A stretch of 64,000 nt of DNA from Mycobacterium avium subsp. avium (GTDB lineage: Bacteria; Actinomycetota; Actinomycetes; Mycobacteriales; Mycobacteriaceae): the NCBI RefSeq assembly GCF_009741445.1, contig NZ_CP046507.1, positions 930,001 through 994,000 of the forward strand. The letters run 5' to 3'. Below the pieces are notes generated by a model, which saw only the letters and a list, made by a program, of their open reading frames with translations, ran no database searches and was not told where the DNA came from. The translations under genes and the position numbers were made by a program. Positions 44,630 through 55,066 of this stretch are shown here, in pieces (within the stretch, counting starts at the first letter, position 1; each line of letters starts with the position of its first letter).

Positions 44630-46435
44630 GTGGCATCGTCGTCCGTGCCGGTGCACCCCGCCCGCTACCTCTCGGTCTTCTTGCTGCTGCTCGTGGGCGT
44701 CTACCTGCTGGTGTTCCTCACCGGGGACAAGCGGGCCGCGCCCAAGCTCGGCATCGATCTGCAGGGCGGCACCCGCGTCACGCTGACCGCGCGCACGCCC
44801 GACGGTTCGGCGCCCAGCCGTGAGGCGCTGGCCCAGGCGCAGCAGATCATCAGCGCCCGGGTCAACGGGCTGGGCGTGTCGGGTTCGGAGGTGGTGGTCG
44901 ACGGCGACAACCTGATCATCACGGTCCCCGGCAACGACGGCAACGAGGCCCGCAACCTGGGCCAGACCGCCCGCCTCTACATCCGCCCGGTGCTCAACTC
45001 GATGCCGGCGCAAAGCGGCGAGCCCAAGCCCGCGCCGCGCCAGCCCGCGCAACCCGCGCCCGGCCAGCCCGCACCGGGCCAGCCCGCACCCGCACCGGGC
45101 CAGCCCGCGCCCGCGCCGGGGCAGCCGGCCCCCGGCCAGCCCGTACCCGCGCCCGCCCAGCCGGGCGCCGCACCCGCTCAGCCGCGGCCCTACCCGCAGG
45201 ACCCGCCGCCGTCGCCCAGCCCGGCGCCCGCTCCGGCCCCGGCGCCCGCTCCGGCCCCCTCTCCAGGGGAGGCGCCGCCCGGCGAGCAACCCGCCCCGCC
45301 GGATCCGCGCAAGGACCTCGCCGAGCGCATCGCCGAGGAGAAGAAGTGGCGGCAGAGCACCCGTCAGGGCATCCAGTTCCTGGCCCTGCAATTCCAGGCC
45401 ACCCGCTGCGACAAGGACGACATCCTGGCCGGCAACGACGACCCCGCCCAGCCGTTGATCACCTGCTCGACCGACCACAAGGTGGCCTACCTGCTCGGCC
45501 CGTCGATCATCAGCGGCGACCAGATCAAGGACGCCAGCGCGAGCCAGAACCAGCGCGGCATCGGCTTCGTCGTCGACCTGCAGTTCAAACCCGCCGCCGC
45601 CAACACCTGGGCGGACTTCACCGCCGCCCATATCGGCACCCAGACCGCGTTCACCCTGGACTCCCAGGTCGTCAGCGCCCCGATGATCCAGGAAGCGATC
45701 CCGGGCGGGCGCACCCAGATCAGCGGCGGCGACCCGCCCTTCACCGCGGCCACCGCCAAGCAGCTGGCCAACGTCCTCAAGTACGGGTCGTTGCCACTGT
45801 CCTTCCAGTCATCGGAGGCCCAAACCGTCTCGGCCACACTGGGATTGACCTCGCTGCGCGCCGGGCTGATCGCCGGTGCCATCGGCCTGCTGCTGGTGTT
45901 GCTGTATTCGCTGCTGTACTACCGGGTGCTGGGCCTGCTCACCGCGCTGTCGTTGGCCGCTTCGGGCGCAATGGTTTTCGCGATCCTGATCCTGCTGGGC
46001 AGGTACATCAACTACACCCTGGACCTGGCCGGCATCGCCGGTCTGATCATCGGCATCGGCACCACCGCCGACTCCTTCGTGGTCTTCTTCGAGCGCATCA
46101 AGGACGAGATCCGCGAAGGCCGCACCTTCCGCTCGGCAGTGCCCCGCGGTTGGACGCGGGCGCGTAAGACGATCGTCTCGGGCAACGCAGTCACCTTCCT
46201 GGCCGCGGCCGTGCTGTACTTCCTGGCCATCGGCCAGGTGAAGGGCTTCGCGTTCACGCTGGGCCTCACCACGATCCTGGACCTGGTGGTGGTGTTCCTG
46301 GTGACCTGGCCGCTGGTATACCTGGCGTCCAAGTCGCCGACGCTGGCCAAGCCGGCCTACAACGGCCTGGGCGCTGTTCAGCAGGTCGCCCGCGAACGCC
46401 GGGCGGCGGCGCACGTGAGCACGGGACAGGGATAG
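44630..46435 (+). CDS. secD: protein translocase subunit SecD, with proline-rich insert
   Basis: This 601-residue membrane protein has an N-terminal helix ([18 protein letters not shown]), the P1 head start [13 protein letters not shown] and a C-terminal five-helix bundle with the [23 protein letters not shown] motif, which carries the conserved Asp of the RND-type fold. SecDF pulls translocated proteins with proton-motive force. Residues about 127-227 are a Pro/Ala/Gln-rich tract with repeated PAPGQ units, longer than a simple linker. A TGAAGGA site supports the GTG start. It is followed 2 bp later by secF. Confidence 0.93.
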   Translation: MASSSVPVHPARYLSVFLLLLVGVYLLVFLTGDKRAAPKLGIDLQGGTRVTLTARTPDGSAPSREALAQAQQIISARVNGLGVSGSEVVVDGDNLIITVPGNDGNEARNLGQTARLYIRPVLNSMPAQSGEPKPAPRQPAQPAPGQPAPGQPAPAPGQPAPAPGQPAPGQPVPAPAQPGAAPAQPRPYPQDPPPSPSPAPAPAPAPAPAPSPGEAPPGEQPAPPDPRKDLAERIAEEKKWRQSTRQGIQFLALQFQATRCDKDDILAGNDDPAQPLITCSTDHKVAYLLGPSIISGDQIKDASASQNQRGIGFVVDLQFKPAAANTWADFTAAHIGTQTAFTLDSQVVSAPMIQEAIPGGRTQISGGDPPFTAATAKQLANVLKYGSLPLSFQSSEAQTVSATLGLTSLRAGLIAGAIGLLLVLLYSLLYYRVLGLLTALSLAASGAMVFAILILLGRYINYTLDLAGIAGLIIGIGTTADSFVVFFERIKDEIREGRTFRSAVPRGWTRARKTIVSGNAVTFLAAAVLYFLAIGQVKGFAFTLGLTTILDLVVVFLVTWPLVYLASKSPTLAKPAYNGLGAVQQVARERRAAAHVSTGQG

Positions 46436-46437
46436 CG

Positions 46438-47745
46438 ATGACTTCCTCCAAGGCCTCCAAAGCCGCCAAGGGCGCGACCGAGATCACCGAAACCTCTTCG
46501 GGTGCTTCGGAATTGACTGACAGCGACGCCGCCGCGGCCGGGCTGCCGCGGCACAGCTTCCTGTCCCGCCTCTACACCGGCACCGGCGCGTTCGAGGTGG
46601 TCGGGCGGCGCCGGCTGTGGTTCGGCATCAGCGGCGCGATCGTCGCGGTCGCGATCCTGTCCATCGCGCTGCGCGGCTTCACCTTCGGCATCGACTTCAA
46701 CGGCGGCACCACGGTGTCGATGCCCGCCGCCGGGACGCACGGCACGGTGCACACCGCGCAGGTGCAGGAGGTGTTCCGCAAGACCCTCGGCACCGACCCG
46801 GAGTCGGTGGTCGTGGTCGGCAACGGCGCCGCGGCCACCGTGCAGATCCGCTCCGAGACGCTGACCAACGACCAGACGACCAAGCTGCGCAACGCGCTGT
46901 TCGACGCGTTCGGACCCAAGGGTGCCGACGGCAAGCCCAGCAAGCAGGCCATCAGCGACTCGGCGGTCTCGGAGACCTGGGGCGACCAGATCACCGACAA
47001 GGCGCTGATCGCGCTGGTGGTGTTCCTGGCGCTGGTCGGGCTCTACATAACCGTCCGCTACGAGCGGTACATGACGCTGGCCGCCATCGCGGCGATGTTC
47101 TTCGACCTGACCGTGACGGCCGGCGTGTACTCGCTGGTGGGCTTCGAGGTCACCCCGGCCACCGTCATCGGCCTGCTGACGATCCTGGGCTTCTCGCTCT
47201 ACGACACCGTCATCGTGTTCGACAAGGTCGAGGAGAACACCCGCGACTTCCAGCACACCAACCGGCGCACCTTCGCCGAGCAGGCCAACCTGGCGATCAA
47301 CCAGACGTTCATGCGCTCCATCAACACCAGCCTGATCGGCGTGCTGCCGGTGCTGGCGCTGATGGTGGTGGCGGTCTGGCTGCTGGGCGTCGGCACGCTG
47401 AAGGACCTGGCGCTGGTGCAGCTGGTCGGCATCCTGGTGGGCACCTACTCGTCGATCTTCGTCGCCACCCCGCTGCTGGTCACGCTGCGCGAGCGCACCG
47501 AGCTGGTGCGCACCCACACCCGCCGGGTGCTCAAGCGGCGCGCCGGCGGCGCGCGGGCGAGCGCCGAGAGCACCGCCGACGACGCCGCCGAGACTCCCGC
47601 CGGGTCCGGGGACGAGGCCACCGAGGCCGAGCGGGAGTCGCCGTCGTCCCGGCCCGCGCCGAGCAAGCCGGCGCCGGGCGCCCGCCCGGTGCGGCCCACC
47701 GGGGCCCGGCGTCCGACCGGCAAGCGGAACGTCGGCCGGCGGTAG
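46438..47745 (+). CDS. secF: protein translocase subunit SecF
   Basis: This 435-residue membrane protein follows secD with a 2-bp gap. A cytoplasmic N-terminal tail of about 40 residues precedes the first helix. Then come GIDFNGGTTVSMP, and a bundle with EVTPATVIGLLTILGFSLYDTVIVFDKVEENTRD, which is the SecF signature. The C-terminal tail of about 70 residues is basic and Ala/Pro-rich, probably disordered and cytoplasmic. It acts with SecD and YajC at SecYEG. Confidence 0.94.
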   Translation: MTSSKASKAAKGATEITETSSGASELTDSDAAAAGLPRHSFLSRLYTGTGAFEVVGRRRLWFGISGAIVAVAILSIALRGFTFGIDFNGGTTVSMPAAGTHGTVHTAQVQEVFRKTLGTDPESVVVVGNGAAATVQIRSETLTNDQTTKLRNALFDAFGPKGADGKPSKQAISDSAVSETWGDQITDKALIALVVFLALVGLYITVRYERYMTLAAIAAMFFDLTVTAGVYSLVGFEVTPATVIGLLTILGFSLYDTVIVFDKVEENTRDFQHTNRRTFAEQANLAINQTFMRSINTSLIGVLPVLALMVVAVWLLGVGTLKDLALVQLVGILVGTYSSIFVATPLLVTLRERTELVRTHTRRVLKRRAGGARASAESTADDAAETPAGSGDEATEAERESPSSRPAPSKPAPGARPVRPTGARRPTGKRNVGRR

Positions 47746-47749
47746 ACAC

Positions 47750-49423
47750 GTGGCCATCCGCATCGGCCGTCGCGGCCTGACGGGGTGGGTGGGCATCGGT
47801 GTGGCCGTGCTGGTCGTCGCGGGCGTCACCCTGGCCGGCTGCGCGGGCAGCGCCGCGGCCGAGATCGACTACGTCGTCGACGGGCCGCTGAGCAGCTACA
47901 ACCCCAACACCGTCGTCGGCGCCGCCTCGGCCGGAGCGCAGGCGTTCGCCCGCACCCTCGTCGGGTTCAGCTATCACGGCCCCGACGGGCAAACCGTCCC
48001 CGACCGCGACTTCGGCACCGTATCGGTGGTCGGCGGCACCCCGCTGGTGCTCGACTACCAGATCGCCGACAACGCCGTCTACTCCGACGGCAAGCCGGTG
48101 ACCTGCGACGACATCGTGCTGGCCTGGGCCGCCCAGTCCGGCCGGTACCCGGAGTTCAACGCCGCCACCCAGGCCGGCTACCTCGACATCGCCAACGTCG
48201 AATGCATGCCCGGGCAGAAGAAGGCCCGGGTGTCCTTCATCCCCGACCGCGGCATCGTCGACTACAACCAGCTGTTCACCGCGACCACGCTGATGCCGTC
48301 GCACGTCATCGCCGACCAGCTCAACGTCGACGTCACCGCGGCCCTGCTCAGCCACAACGCGCCGCTGGTGGCGCAGATCGCCAGGCTGTGGAACACCATC
48401 TGGGACCTCAAACCCGGGCTGAAGGGTGAGGAGATCGTCAAGCGCTTCCCGTCGTCGGGGCCCTACAAGCTGCAGGCCGTACTGGACGGCGGCGCGGTGG
48501 TGCTGGTCGCCAACGACCGCTGGTGGGGCCCCAAGGCCATCACCAAGCGGATCACCGTGTGGCCGCAGGGCCCCGACATCCAGGACCGGGTCAACAACCG
48601 CAGCGTCGACGTGGTCGACGTGGCCGCCGGCTCCTCGGGCACGCTGGCCACGCCGGACAACTACGACCGCTCCGACGCCCCCTCCGACGGCATCGAGCAG
48701 CTGATCTTCGCCCCGCAGGGGCCGCTGTCGGCGCCCAAGGCCCGCCGCGCGTTCGCGCTGTGCACCCCCCGCGACGTGCTGGCCAAGGACGCCGGGACGC
48801 CGATCGCCAACTCCCGCCTGGACCCGGCCGTCGACGACGCCGTCTCCGCGGGCGACGGCGCCGCCGAGGCCGCCCCGTTCGGCAAGGCCGACCCGGTCGC
48901 CGCCCGCGAGGCGCTGGGCGGCGCGCCGCTCGCGGTGCGCATCGGCTACCAGGGGCCCAACGCCCGGCTCGCGGTCAACGTCGGCGTCATCACCAAGGCC
49001 TGCGCCCCGGCCGGCATCACCGTCTCCGGGGTCACCCTGGACAGCGCGGGCCCGCAGGCGCTGCGGGACGGCAAGATCGACGCCCTGCTGGCCAGCACCG
49101 GCGGCGCGACCGGCAGCGGATCGAGCGGGTCGTCGGCCATGGACGCCTACGCCCTGCACACCGGCAACGGCAACAACCTGTCCGGCTACTCCAATCCGCA
49201 GGTGGACAACGCGATCGGGGCGCTGGCGGTGTCGGCCGACCCCGCCGAGCGGGTCCGGCTGCTGGCCGAGACCGCCCCGGTGCTGTGGGGCGACCTGCCC
49301 ACGCTGCCGCTGTACCGGCAGCAGCGCACCCTGCTGATCTCCAAGAAGATGTACGCGGTGAGCAAGAACCCCACCCGGTGGGGCGCGGGGTGGAACATGG
49401 ACCGATGGGCCCTGGTGCAGTGA
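47750..49423 (+). CDS. solute-binding lipoprotein (Rv2585c-like)
   Basis: This 557-residue protein has a signal peptide with lipobox LAGC (Cys31) and an extracellular solute-binding family 5 fold. Visible blocks are [27 protein letters not shown] and [19 protein letters not shown], and a C-terminal [14 protein letters not shown]. It probably sits on the outer face of the membrane and binds a peptide-like solute. No permease or ATPase gene is near. It resembles Rv2585c. The GTG start is 4 bp after secF, so it probably belongs to the secDF transcript. Confidence 0.87.
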   Translation: MAIRIGRRGLTGWVGIGVAVLVVAGVTLAGCAGSAAAEIDYVVDGPLSSYNPNTVVGAASAGAQAFARTLVGFSYHGPDGQTVPDRDFGTVSVVGGTPLVLDYQIADNAVYSDGKPVTCDDIVLAWAAQSGRYPEFNAATQAGYLDIANVECMPGQKKARVSFIPDRGIVDYNQLFTATTLMPSHVIADQLNVDVTAALLSHNAPLVAQIARLWNTIWDLKPGLKGEEIVKRFPSSGPYKLQAVLDGGAVVLVANDRWWGPKAITKRITVWPQGPDIQDRVNNRSVDVVDVAAGSSGTLATPDNYDRSDAPSDGIEQLIFAPQGPLSAPKARRAFALCTPRDVLAKDAGTPIANSRLDPAVDDAVSAGDGAAEAAPFGKADPVAAREALGGAPLAVRIGYQGPNARLAVNVGVITKACAPAGITVSGVTLDSAGPQALRDGKIDALLASTGGATGSGSSGSSAMDAYALHTGNGNNLSGYSNPQVDNAIGALAVSADPAERVRLLAETAPVLWGDLPTLPLYRQQRTLLISKKMYAVSKNPTRWGAGWNMDRWALVQ

Positions 49424-49430
49424 GGTCGGC

Positions 49431-49973
49431 ATGACGGACGCCGGCGAAGCGACGCCGGTCGCGGAGCTCATCGCGTCGCTGACCCGGCAGGTGCCCGATT
49501 TCCCCAAGCCCGGCATCCAGTTCAAGGACCTCACCCCGCTGTTCGCCGACGCGACGGCGATGACCGCCGTCACCGGCGCGCTGGCCCGGCACGCGTCCGG
49601 CGCCGACCTGGTGGCCGGCATCGACTCGCGCGGGTTCCTGGTCGCGGCGGCCGTGGCCGACCGGCTGCACACCGGGGTGCTGGCCATCCGCAAGGGCGGC
49701 AAACTGCCGCCGCCGGTGCACGCCGAGCGCTACGACCTGGAATACGGCAGCGCCACCCTGGAGATCCCCGCCGACGGCATCGACCTGCGTGGGCGGCGCA
49801 TCGTGATCATCGACGACGTGCTGGCCACCGGCGGTACCCTGGCCGCGGCGGCCCGACTGCTGCGGCGCACCGGCGCCACCGTGACCGCGGCGGCGGTGGT
49901 GTTCGAACTCGGTGCGCTGGGCGGGCGGGCGGCGCTGGCGCCGTTGCCGGTGTACAGCCTGACTTGCCAGTAG
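49431..49973 (+). CDS. apt: adenine phosphoribosyltransferase
   Basis: This 180-residue purine salvage enzyme has the PRPP motif [22 protein letters not shown], the [14 protein letters not shown] start and [14 protein letters not shown]. It makes AMP from adenine and PRPP. An ATG at 49431 lies 7 bp after the lipoprotein gene. relA follows on the same strand, so purine salvage and ppGpp synthesis are linked in the locus, as in M. tuberculosis. Confidence 0.93.
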   Translation: MTDAGEATPVAELIASLTRQVPDFPKPGIQFKDLTPLFADATAMTAVTGALARHASGADLVAGIDSRGFLVAAAVADRLHTGVLAIRKGGKLPPPVHAERYDLEYGSATLEIPADGIDLRGRRIVIIDDVLATGGTLAAAARLLRRTGATVTAAAVVFELGALGGRAALAPLPVYSLTCQ

Positions 49974-50016
49974 CCCCGCGACATCGGAGATATCCTCGAA
50001 TTCGGAGGTGAGCATC

Positions 50017-52383
50017 GTGGCGGAGGAAAACAGCGCGGCGCAAGCGCTTGACGCGCCGGCGGAGTCGCCGCCCAACCCGGTGATCGAGACTCCCGAGCCG
50101 CCGACCGAATCGCTCAAGACGTCCAGCAGCGCGTCGCGCCGGGTCCGGGCCCGGCTGGCCCGGCGGATGACCGCCCAGCGCAGCACGCTCAACCCGGTGC
50201 TGGAGCCGCTGGTGGCGATGCACCGCGAGATCTACCCCAAGGCCAACGTGCAGCTGCTGCAGCGCGCCTTCGAGGTCGCCGACCAGCGGCACGCCAGCCA
50301 GTTGCGCCACTCCGGCGACCCCTACATCACCCATCCGCTGGCCGTCGCCACCATCCTGGCCGAATTGGGCATGGACACCACCACTTTGGTGGCCGCGCTG
50401 TTGCACGACACCGTCGAGGACACCGGCTACACCCTGGCCCAGCTGTCCGAGGAATTCGGCGAAGAGGTCGGTCATCTGGTCGACGGGGTGACCAAGCTGG
50501 ACCGGGTGGTGCTGGGCAGCGCCGCCGAGGGCGAGACCATCCGCAAGATGATCACCGCGATGGCCCGCGACCCGCGGGTGCTGGTGATCAAGGTCGCCGA
50601 CCGGCTGCACAACATGCGCACCATGCGGTTCCTGCCGCCGGAGAAGCAGGCCCGCAAGGCCCGCGAGACGCTGGAAGTCATTGCGCCCCTTGCCCATCGG
50701 CTGGGCATGGCCAGCGTCAAGTGGGAGTTGGAGGACCTATCGTTCGCCATCCTGCATCCCAAGAAGTACGACGAGATCGTCCGGCTGGTCGCCGGCCGGG
50801 CCCCGTCGCGGGACACCTACCTGGCCAAGGTGCGGGCCGAGATCATCAACACGCTGAACGCGTCGAAGATCAAGGCCACGGTGGAGGGCCGGCCCAAGCA
50901 CTACTGGTCGATCTACCAGAAGATGATCGTCAAGGGCCGCGACTTCGACGACATCCACGACCTGGTCGGCATCCGCATCCTGTGCGACGAGATCCGGGAC
51001 TGCTATGCCGCTGTGGGCGTGGTGCATTCACTGTGGCAGCCGATGGCCGGGCGGTTCAAGGACTACATCGCCCAGCCGCGCTACGGCGTCTACCAGTCGC
51101 TGCACACCACCGTCGTCGGGCCGGAGGGCAAGCCGCTGGAGGTGCAGATCCGCACCCGCGACATGCACCGCACCGCCGAGTACGGCATCGCCGCGCACTG
51201 GCGCTACAAGGAAGCCAAGGGCCGCAACGGCGTTCCGCACCCGCACGCCGCCGCCGAGATCGACGACATGGCCTGGATGCGCCAGCTGCTCGACTGGCAG
51301 CGGGAAGCCGCCGACCCGGGCGAATTCCTCGAGTCGCTGCGCTATGACCTTGCGGTACAAGAGATCTTCGTGTTCACCCCCAAGGGCGACGTGATCACCC
51401 TGCCCACCGGGTCGACGCCGATCGACTTCGCCTACGCCGTGCACACCGAGGTCGGGCACCGCTGCATCGGTGCCCGGGTCAACGGCCGGCTGGTGGCGCT
51501 GGAGCGCAAGCTGGAAAACGGGGAAGTCGTCGAGGTTTTCACCTCCAAGGCGGCCAATGCCGGCCCGTCGCGGGACTGGCAGCAGTTCGTGGTATCGCCG
51601 CGGGCCAAGGCCAAGATCCGGCAGTGGTTCGCCAAGGAGCGGCGCGAGGAGGCCCTGGAGGCCGGCAAGGACGCGATGGCCCGCGAGGTGCGCCGCGGCG
51701 GACTTCCGTTGCAGCGCTTGGTCAATGCCGAATCCATGAGCGCGGTGGCCCGCGAACTGCACTACGCCGACGTGTCGGCCCTCTACACCGCGATCGGTGA
51801 GGGGCATGTGTCGGCCCGGCACGTGGTGCAGCGGCTGCTGGCCGAGCTCGGCGGCATCGACCAGGCCGAGGAGGACCTCGCCGAGCGGTCCACCCCGACC
51901 ACCATGCTGCGCCGCCCGCGCAGCAGCGACGACGTCGGCGTGTCGGTGCCCGGCGCCCCGGGCGTGCTGACCAAGCTGGCCAAATGCTGCACGCCGGTGC
52001 CTGGGGACCAGATCATGGGGTTCGTCACCCGCGGCGGCGGGGTGAGCGTGCACCGCACCGACTGCACCAACGCCGCCTCGCTGCAGCAGCAGTCCGAGCG
52101 CATCATCGAGGTGCACTGGGCGCCGTCGCCGTCGTCGGTGTTCCTGGTGGCCATTCAGGTCGAGGCGCTCGACCGGCACCGGCTGTTGTCCGACGTCACC
52201 CGGGTGCTGGCCGACGAGAAGGTCAACATCCTGTCCGCGTCGGTCACCACCTCCGGTGACCGGGTTGCCATCAGCCGCTTCACCTTTGAGATGGGCGACC
52301 CCAAGCACCTCGGCCACCTGCTCAACGTGGTGCGCAACGTCGAAGGCGTCTACGACGTCTACCGGGTGACCTCCGCCGCCTGA
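50017..52383 (+). CDS. relA: bifunctional (p)ppGpp synthetase/hydrolase
   Basis: This 788-residue Rel protein has the HD hydrolase domain ([12 protein letters not shown], His130-Asp131), the RelA/SpoT synthetase domain ([25 protein letters not shown]), a TGS domain ([17 protein letters not shown]), a zinc/helical stretch with CCTPVPGD and a C-terminal ACT domain. Hydrolysis and synthesis of the stringent-response nucleotide are both predicted. The start is GTG 50017, not 50008: the GGAGG at 50004-50008 would be 8 bp from 50017 and overlaps 50008. The N-terminal VAEENS then aligns with MAEDQ of the M. tuberculosis protein. Confidence 0.96.
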   Translation: MAEENSAAQALDAPAESPPNPVIETPEPPTESLKTSSSASRRVRARLARRMTAQRSTLNPVLEPLVAMHREIYPKANVQLLQRAFEVADQRHASQLRHSGDPYITHPLAVATILAELGMDTTTLVAALLHDTVEDTGYTLAQLSEEFGEEVGHLVDGVTKLDRVVLGSAAEGETIRKMITAMARDPRVLVIKVADRLHNMRTMRFLPPEKQARKARETLEVIAPLAHRLGMASVKWELEDLSFAILHPKKYDEIVRLVAGRAPSRDTYLAKVRAEIINTLNASKIKATVEGRPKHYWSIYQKMIVKGRDFDDIHDLVGIRILCDEIRDCYAAVGVVHSLWQPMAGRFKDYIAQPRYGVYQSLHTTVVGPEGKPLEVQIRTRDMHRTAEYGIAAHWRYKEAKGRNGVPHPHAAAEIDDMAWMRQLLDWQREAADPGEFLESLRYDLAVQEIFVFTPKGDVITLPTGSTPIDFAYAVHTEVGHRCIGARVNGRLVALERKLENGEVVEVFTSKAANAGPSRDWQQFVVSPRAKAKIRQWFAKERREEALEAGKDAMAREVRRGGLPLQRLVNAESMSAVARELHYADVSALYTAIGEGHVSARHVVQRLLAELGGIDQAEEDLAERSTPTTMLRRPRSSDDVGVSVPGAPGVLTKLAKCCTPVPGDQIMGFVTRGGGVSVHRTDCTNAASLQQQSERIIEVHWAPSPSSVFLVAIQVEALDRHRLLSDVTRVLADEKVNILSASVTTSGDRVAISRFTFEMGDPKHLGHLLNVVRNVEGVYDVYRVTSAA

Positions 52384-52386
52384 CCC

Positions 52387-54039
52387 CTAGCCGATTCGCA
52401 CCGAGGTGATGGTCACCGGGTTGGCCGGCGGGCCGCTCGGCCGGTTACCGGCGATGCCGGCCCGGGCGATCTTGTCCAGCGTCGCCAGCCCGGCCGGGTC
52501 GATGGTGCCCAAAACCGTGCTCTGCGGGTCCATCTCGGAATCGTGGAAGACCAATGCGAATTGGCTGCCGTTGGTGTTGGGGCCCTCGGTGGCCATCACG
52601 ACGGTGCCGCGCGGGTACAGCAGCGTCGCCCGCAGCGCGGGGTCGTCGGGCCGGTACTGGTTGGCGGGATACTCGTCGGCGAATTCGTAGCCGGGGCCGC
52701 CGGAGCCGTCCACGTCGGGGCCGCCGCACAACAGCGATCCGCCGTCGGGGGAGTCGACCAGCCGGGCGCACTGGGTGTTGTCGAAGAACCGCTGCCGGGC
52801 CAGGCTGATGAAACTGTTGACAGCGCAGGGTGATTCGGAGTTGGCCAGGCTGATGCCGATGTCGCCGAGGTTGGTGGCGATGACCGCGCCGATCTGTCCC
52901 GGCGTGGTCGGCACCCGGCCGGACGGGGGCGGGCTGACCGGCCGCGAGGACGGATCCGGCACCGCCCGGTATTGGCAATTGGCGCCCAGGTCCGGCGGCG
53001 CCACGAAGGCCGGCAGCGGCGGCGCGGGTCGGCCGGGTGCCGGGGAGCCGGGCGTCTTCGGCGCCGCCCCGCGCGAGCCGTGGCCGTGCGTCACCATCGC
53101 GACGACCACCGCCGCCACCACGGCCAGCGTCAGGGCCGACGCGCCGACGACGGCCGCCCGCACCCGGCGCGCAGCCCGGGGTTGCGTCGTTGGCGCGGAA
53201 GGCTTTTCGACCGCCCCCGACGCCAGGGCGGCCCTGGCCGCCTCGGCCAGCTCGGTCACCGATTGGTACCGCCGCTCGGGGTCCTTGGCCATGCCGCGGG
53301 CGATCACCGCGTCGAAGGCCGCTGGCACCTCCGGCGCGGTTGCCGACGGCCGCGGCGGCGCCGTGTTCAGATGCGCGTTGAGCTGTTCTTCGAGGCTGTC
53401 GCCGGCGAACGGGCGCTTCCCGGTCAGGCATTCGTGCAAGACGCAGGCCAGCGAGTAGACGTCGGCGCGGTGATCGGTGGTGCCGGTGAAGCGCTCGGGG
53501 GCCATGTAGGCGACGGTGCCCATGGTGGCGCCGGTCTGGGTGAGCGCCGTGTCGGCCTGCGCGCGGGCGAGGCCGAAGTCGATCAGATAGACGAAATCGC
53601 GTGCGGTGGTGACCAAGACGTTCATCGGCTTGACATCGCGGTGGATCAACCCCGCCCGGTGCGCGCTATCCAGCGCCGCCGCAACCTGTTCGATCACCGC
53701 GACCGCCCGCTGCGGGCTGAGCCGGCCACCGTTCTCGGTGATGTAGTGCGCCAGGTCGCGGCCCTCGATCAGCCGCATGTCGACATAGAGCTGGCCGTCG
53801 ATCTCGCCGTAGCCGTGGATCGGCACCACGTGCGGGTCGTTGAGACCGGCGGCGATGCGTGCCTCCCGGCGGAAACGCTGCTGGAAGTCCTGGTCTTCGG
53901 CCAGATGCGGCGGCAGCACCTTCAGCGCGACCACCCGGTCCGTCGTCGCGTCGTAGGCGCGGTACACCCGCCCCATCCCGCCGCGACCCAGCAACTCCAG
54001 GATTCGGTAGTGACCGAACGAGTCCGGATCCAGCGTCAC
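52387..54039 (-). CDS. receptor Ser/Thr kinase with an extracellular cyclophilin-like domain
   Basis: This 550-residue protein has an intact Hanks kinase domain (about 11-272): GRGGMG (18-23), Lys40, Glu59, HRD with Asp135, Asn140, DFG (154-156) and APE (180-182). One membrane helix follows (about 295-317), then a Pro-rich linker and a cyclophilin-like ectodomain (about 350-550). The ectodomain aligns with the neighbouring PpiB, including cysteines 355, 405, 424 and 438. Against PpiB the counterpart of Gln63 of human cyclophilin A is Leu437 and of Phe113 is Ala495, while the counterpart of Arg55 (Arg426) is kept. It may be catalytically weak and act as a sensor. GTG start, 30 bp after ppiB on the same strand. 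M. tuberculosis has no kinase gene between relA and ppiB. Confidence 0.93.
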   Translation of the reverse strand: MTLDPDSFGHYRILELLGRGGMGRVYRAYDATTDRVVALKVLPPHLAEDQDFQQRFRREARIAAGLNDPHVVPIHGYGEIDGQLYVDMRLIEGRDLAHYITENGGRLSPQRAVAVIEQVAAALDSAHRAGLIHRDVKPMNVLVTTARDFVYLIDFGLARAQADTALTQTGATMGTVAYMAPERFTGTTDHRADVYSLACVLHECLTGKRPFAGDSLEEQLNAHLNTAPPRPSATAPEVPAAFDAVIARGMAKDPERRYQSVTELAEAARAALASGAVEKPSAPTTQPRAARRVRAAVVGASALTLAVVAAVVVAMVTHGHGSRGAAPKTPGSPAPGRPAPPLPAFVAPPDLGANCQYRAVPDPSSRPVSPPPSGRVPTTPGQIGAVIATNLGDIGISLANSESPCAVNSFISLARQRFFDNTQCARLVDSPDGGSLLCGGPDVDGSGGPGYEFADEYPANQYRPDDPALRATLLYPRGTVVMATEGPNTNGSQFALVFHDSEMDPQSTVLGTIDPAGLATLDKIARAGIAGNRPSGPPANPVTITSVRIG

Positions 54040-54069
54040 CCCATGACCATAAGCCGTCGACGGCGCGAA

Positions 54070-54957
54070 TCAGTCGAGCAGCACCGAGGTGATGGTGACC
54101 TCGGTGGCGGGGGCCCCGTCCTCGCCGCCCCCGGCGACACCGGCTTTGGCGATCTTGTCCAGCGTGGCCAGCCCGTCGTCCTGGATCTTGCCGAAAACGG
54201 TGTACTGCGGCGGCAGTTGGGAGTCCTTGTACACCATGAAGAATTGGCTGCCGTTGGTGCCGGGCCTGGCGTTGGCCATGGCCAGGGTGCCGCGCGGGTA
54301 GAGGACGGGCTGCTGCGCCTTGGGGTCGTTGGGCGGGTACTGGTCAGTCGGGTATTCGTTGGCGAACTGGTAGCCCGGTCCGCCCGTGCCCTCGCCCTTG
54401 GGATCGCCGCACTGCAGGACGCCCAGGGACGGCGAGGTGGTGAGCCGGTGGCATTTGGTGTTGTCGAAGTACTTCTGGCCGATCAGGCTCGCGAAACTGT
54501 TTACGGTGCAAGGGGATTCGTTGTTGGCCAGCATCAGGCCGATGTGGCCCTGGTTGGTCACCATGCTGGCGCTCACCTGTGCGGGATCGGTGGGCACCTT
54601 GCCGGTGCGGGGCGGCTTGACCTGCTTGGCCGCCGGCTCCGGCGACGGCGGGTACTGACAGTTGGCGCCCACGTCGGCCGACGGCTTGAACGGCGGCAGC
54701 GGCGGAACCTGGCTCGGCTGCCCGGGCGTCGTGGTCTCCGGCGCGCTGGTGCTGGTGGACGGTGCCGCGGTGCTGGCCTTGTGTTCGTGCCTGTTGTTGA
54801 GGACCGTGACGACCACCGCCGCGATCACCGCCACCGCCACGATCGAGCCGGCCGCGATCAGCAGGATCCGTCGCGTCCTGGCCTGCTTGGCGCGGCGCTC
54901 CAGCTGCCGTTCCAGCTTGCGTTTGGCGTTGGCGCGTCGTTGTTCGTTGGTCGGCAC
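54070..54957 (-). CDS. ppiB: membrane-anchored cyclophilin-type peptidyl-prolyl isomerase
   Basis: This 295-residue protein resembles Rv2582. A positively charged cytoplasmic tail (RRANAKRKLERQLERRAKQ) is followed by one helix (residues about 31-53), a Ser/Thr/Pro linker and an extracellular cyclophilin domain. Key residues are Arg171 (CHRL), Gln182 (LQCGD) and SQFF with Phe240. The Trp121 position of cyclophilin A is not Trp. Four cysteines (100, 150, 169, 183) probably form disulfides. It folds proteins at the cell surface. The GTG at 54957 matches the N-terminus of homologues. It is divergent from gloB and precedes the kinase-cyclophilin gene. Confidence 0.93.
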   Translation of the reverse strand: MPTNEQRRANAKRKLERQLERRAKQARTRRILLIAAGSIVAVAVIAAVVVTVLNNRHEHKASTAAPSTSTSAPETTTPGQPSQVPPLPPFKPSADVGANCQYPPSPEPAAKQVKPPRTGKVPTDPAQVSASMVTNQGHIGLMLANNESPCTVNSFASLIGQKYFDNTKCHRLTTSPSLGVLQCGDPKGEGTGGPGYQFANEYPTDQYPPNDPKAQQPVLYPRGTLAMANARPGTNGSQFFMVYKDSQLPPQYTVFGKIQDDGLATLDKIAKAGVAGGGEDGAPATEVTITSVLLD

Positions 54958-55066
54958 GGCCGCTATGCCTCCATGGTCGGTTAATCTTGCTGCCCCAGCT
55001 GGCCAGCTCAGGCTAATGTGGGCGCCGCGAGCCGTGTCAAGTGGGCCCCGTGGGAAACTGGGAACC

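Noticed and set aside
50008..50016. GTG at 50008 as the relA start
   Set aside because: The GGAGG overlaps this codon; it is well placed for the GTG at 50017, which also aligns with homologue starts.
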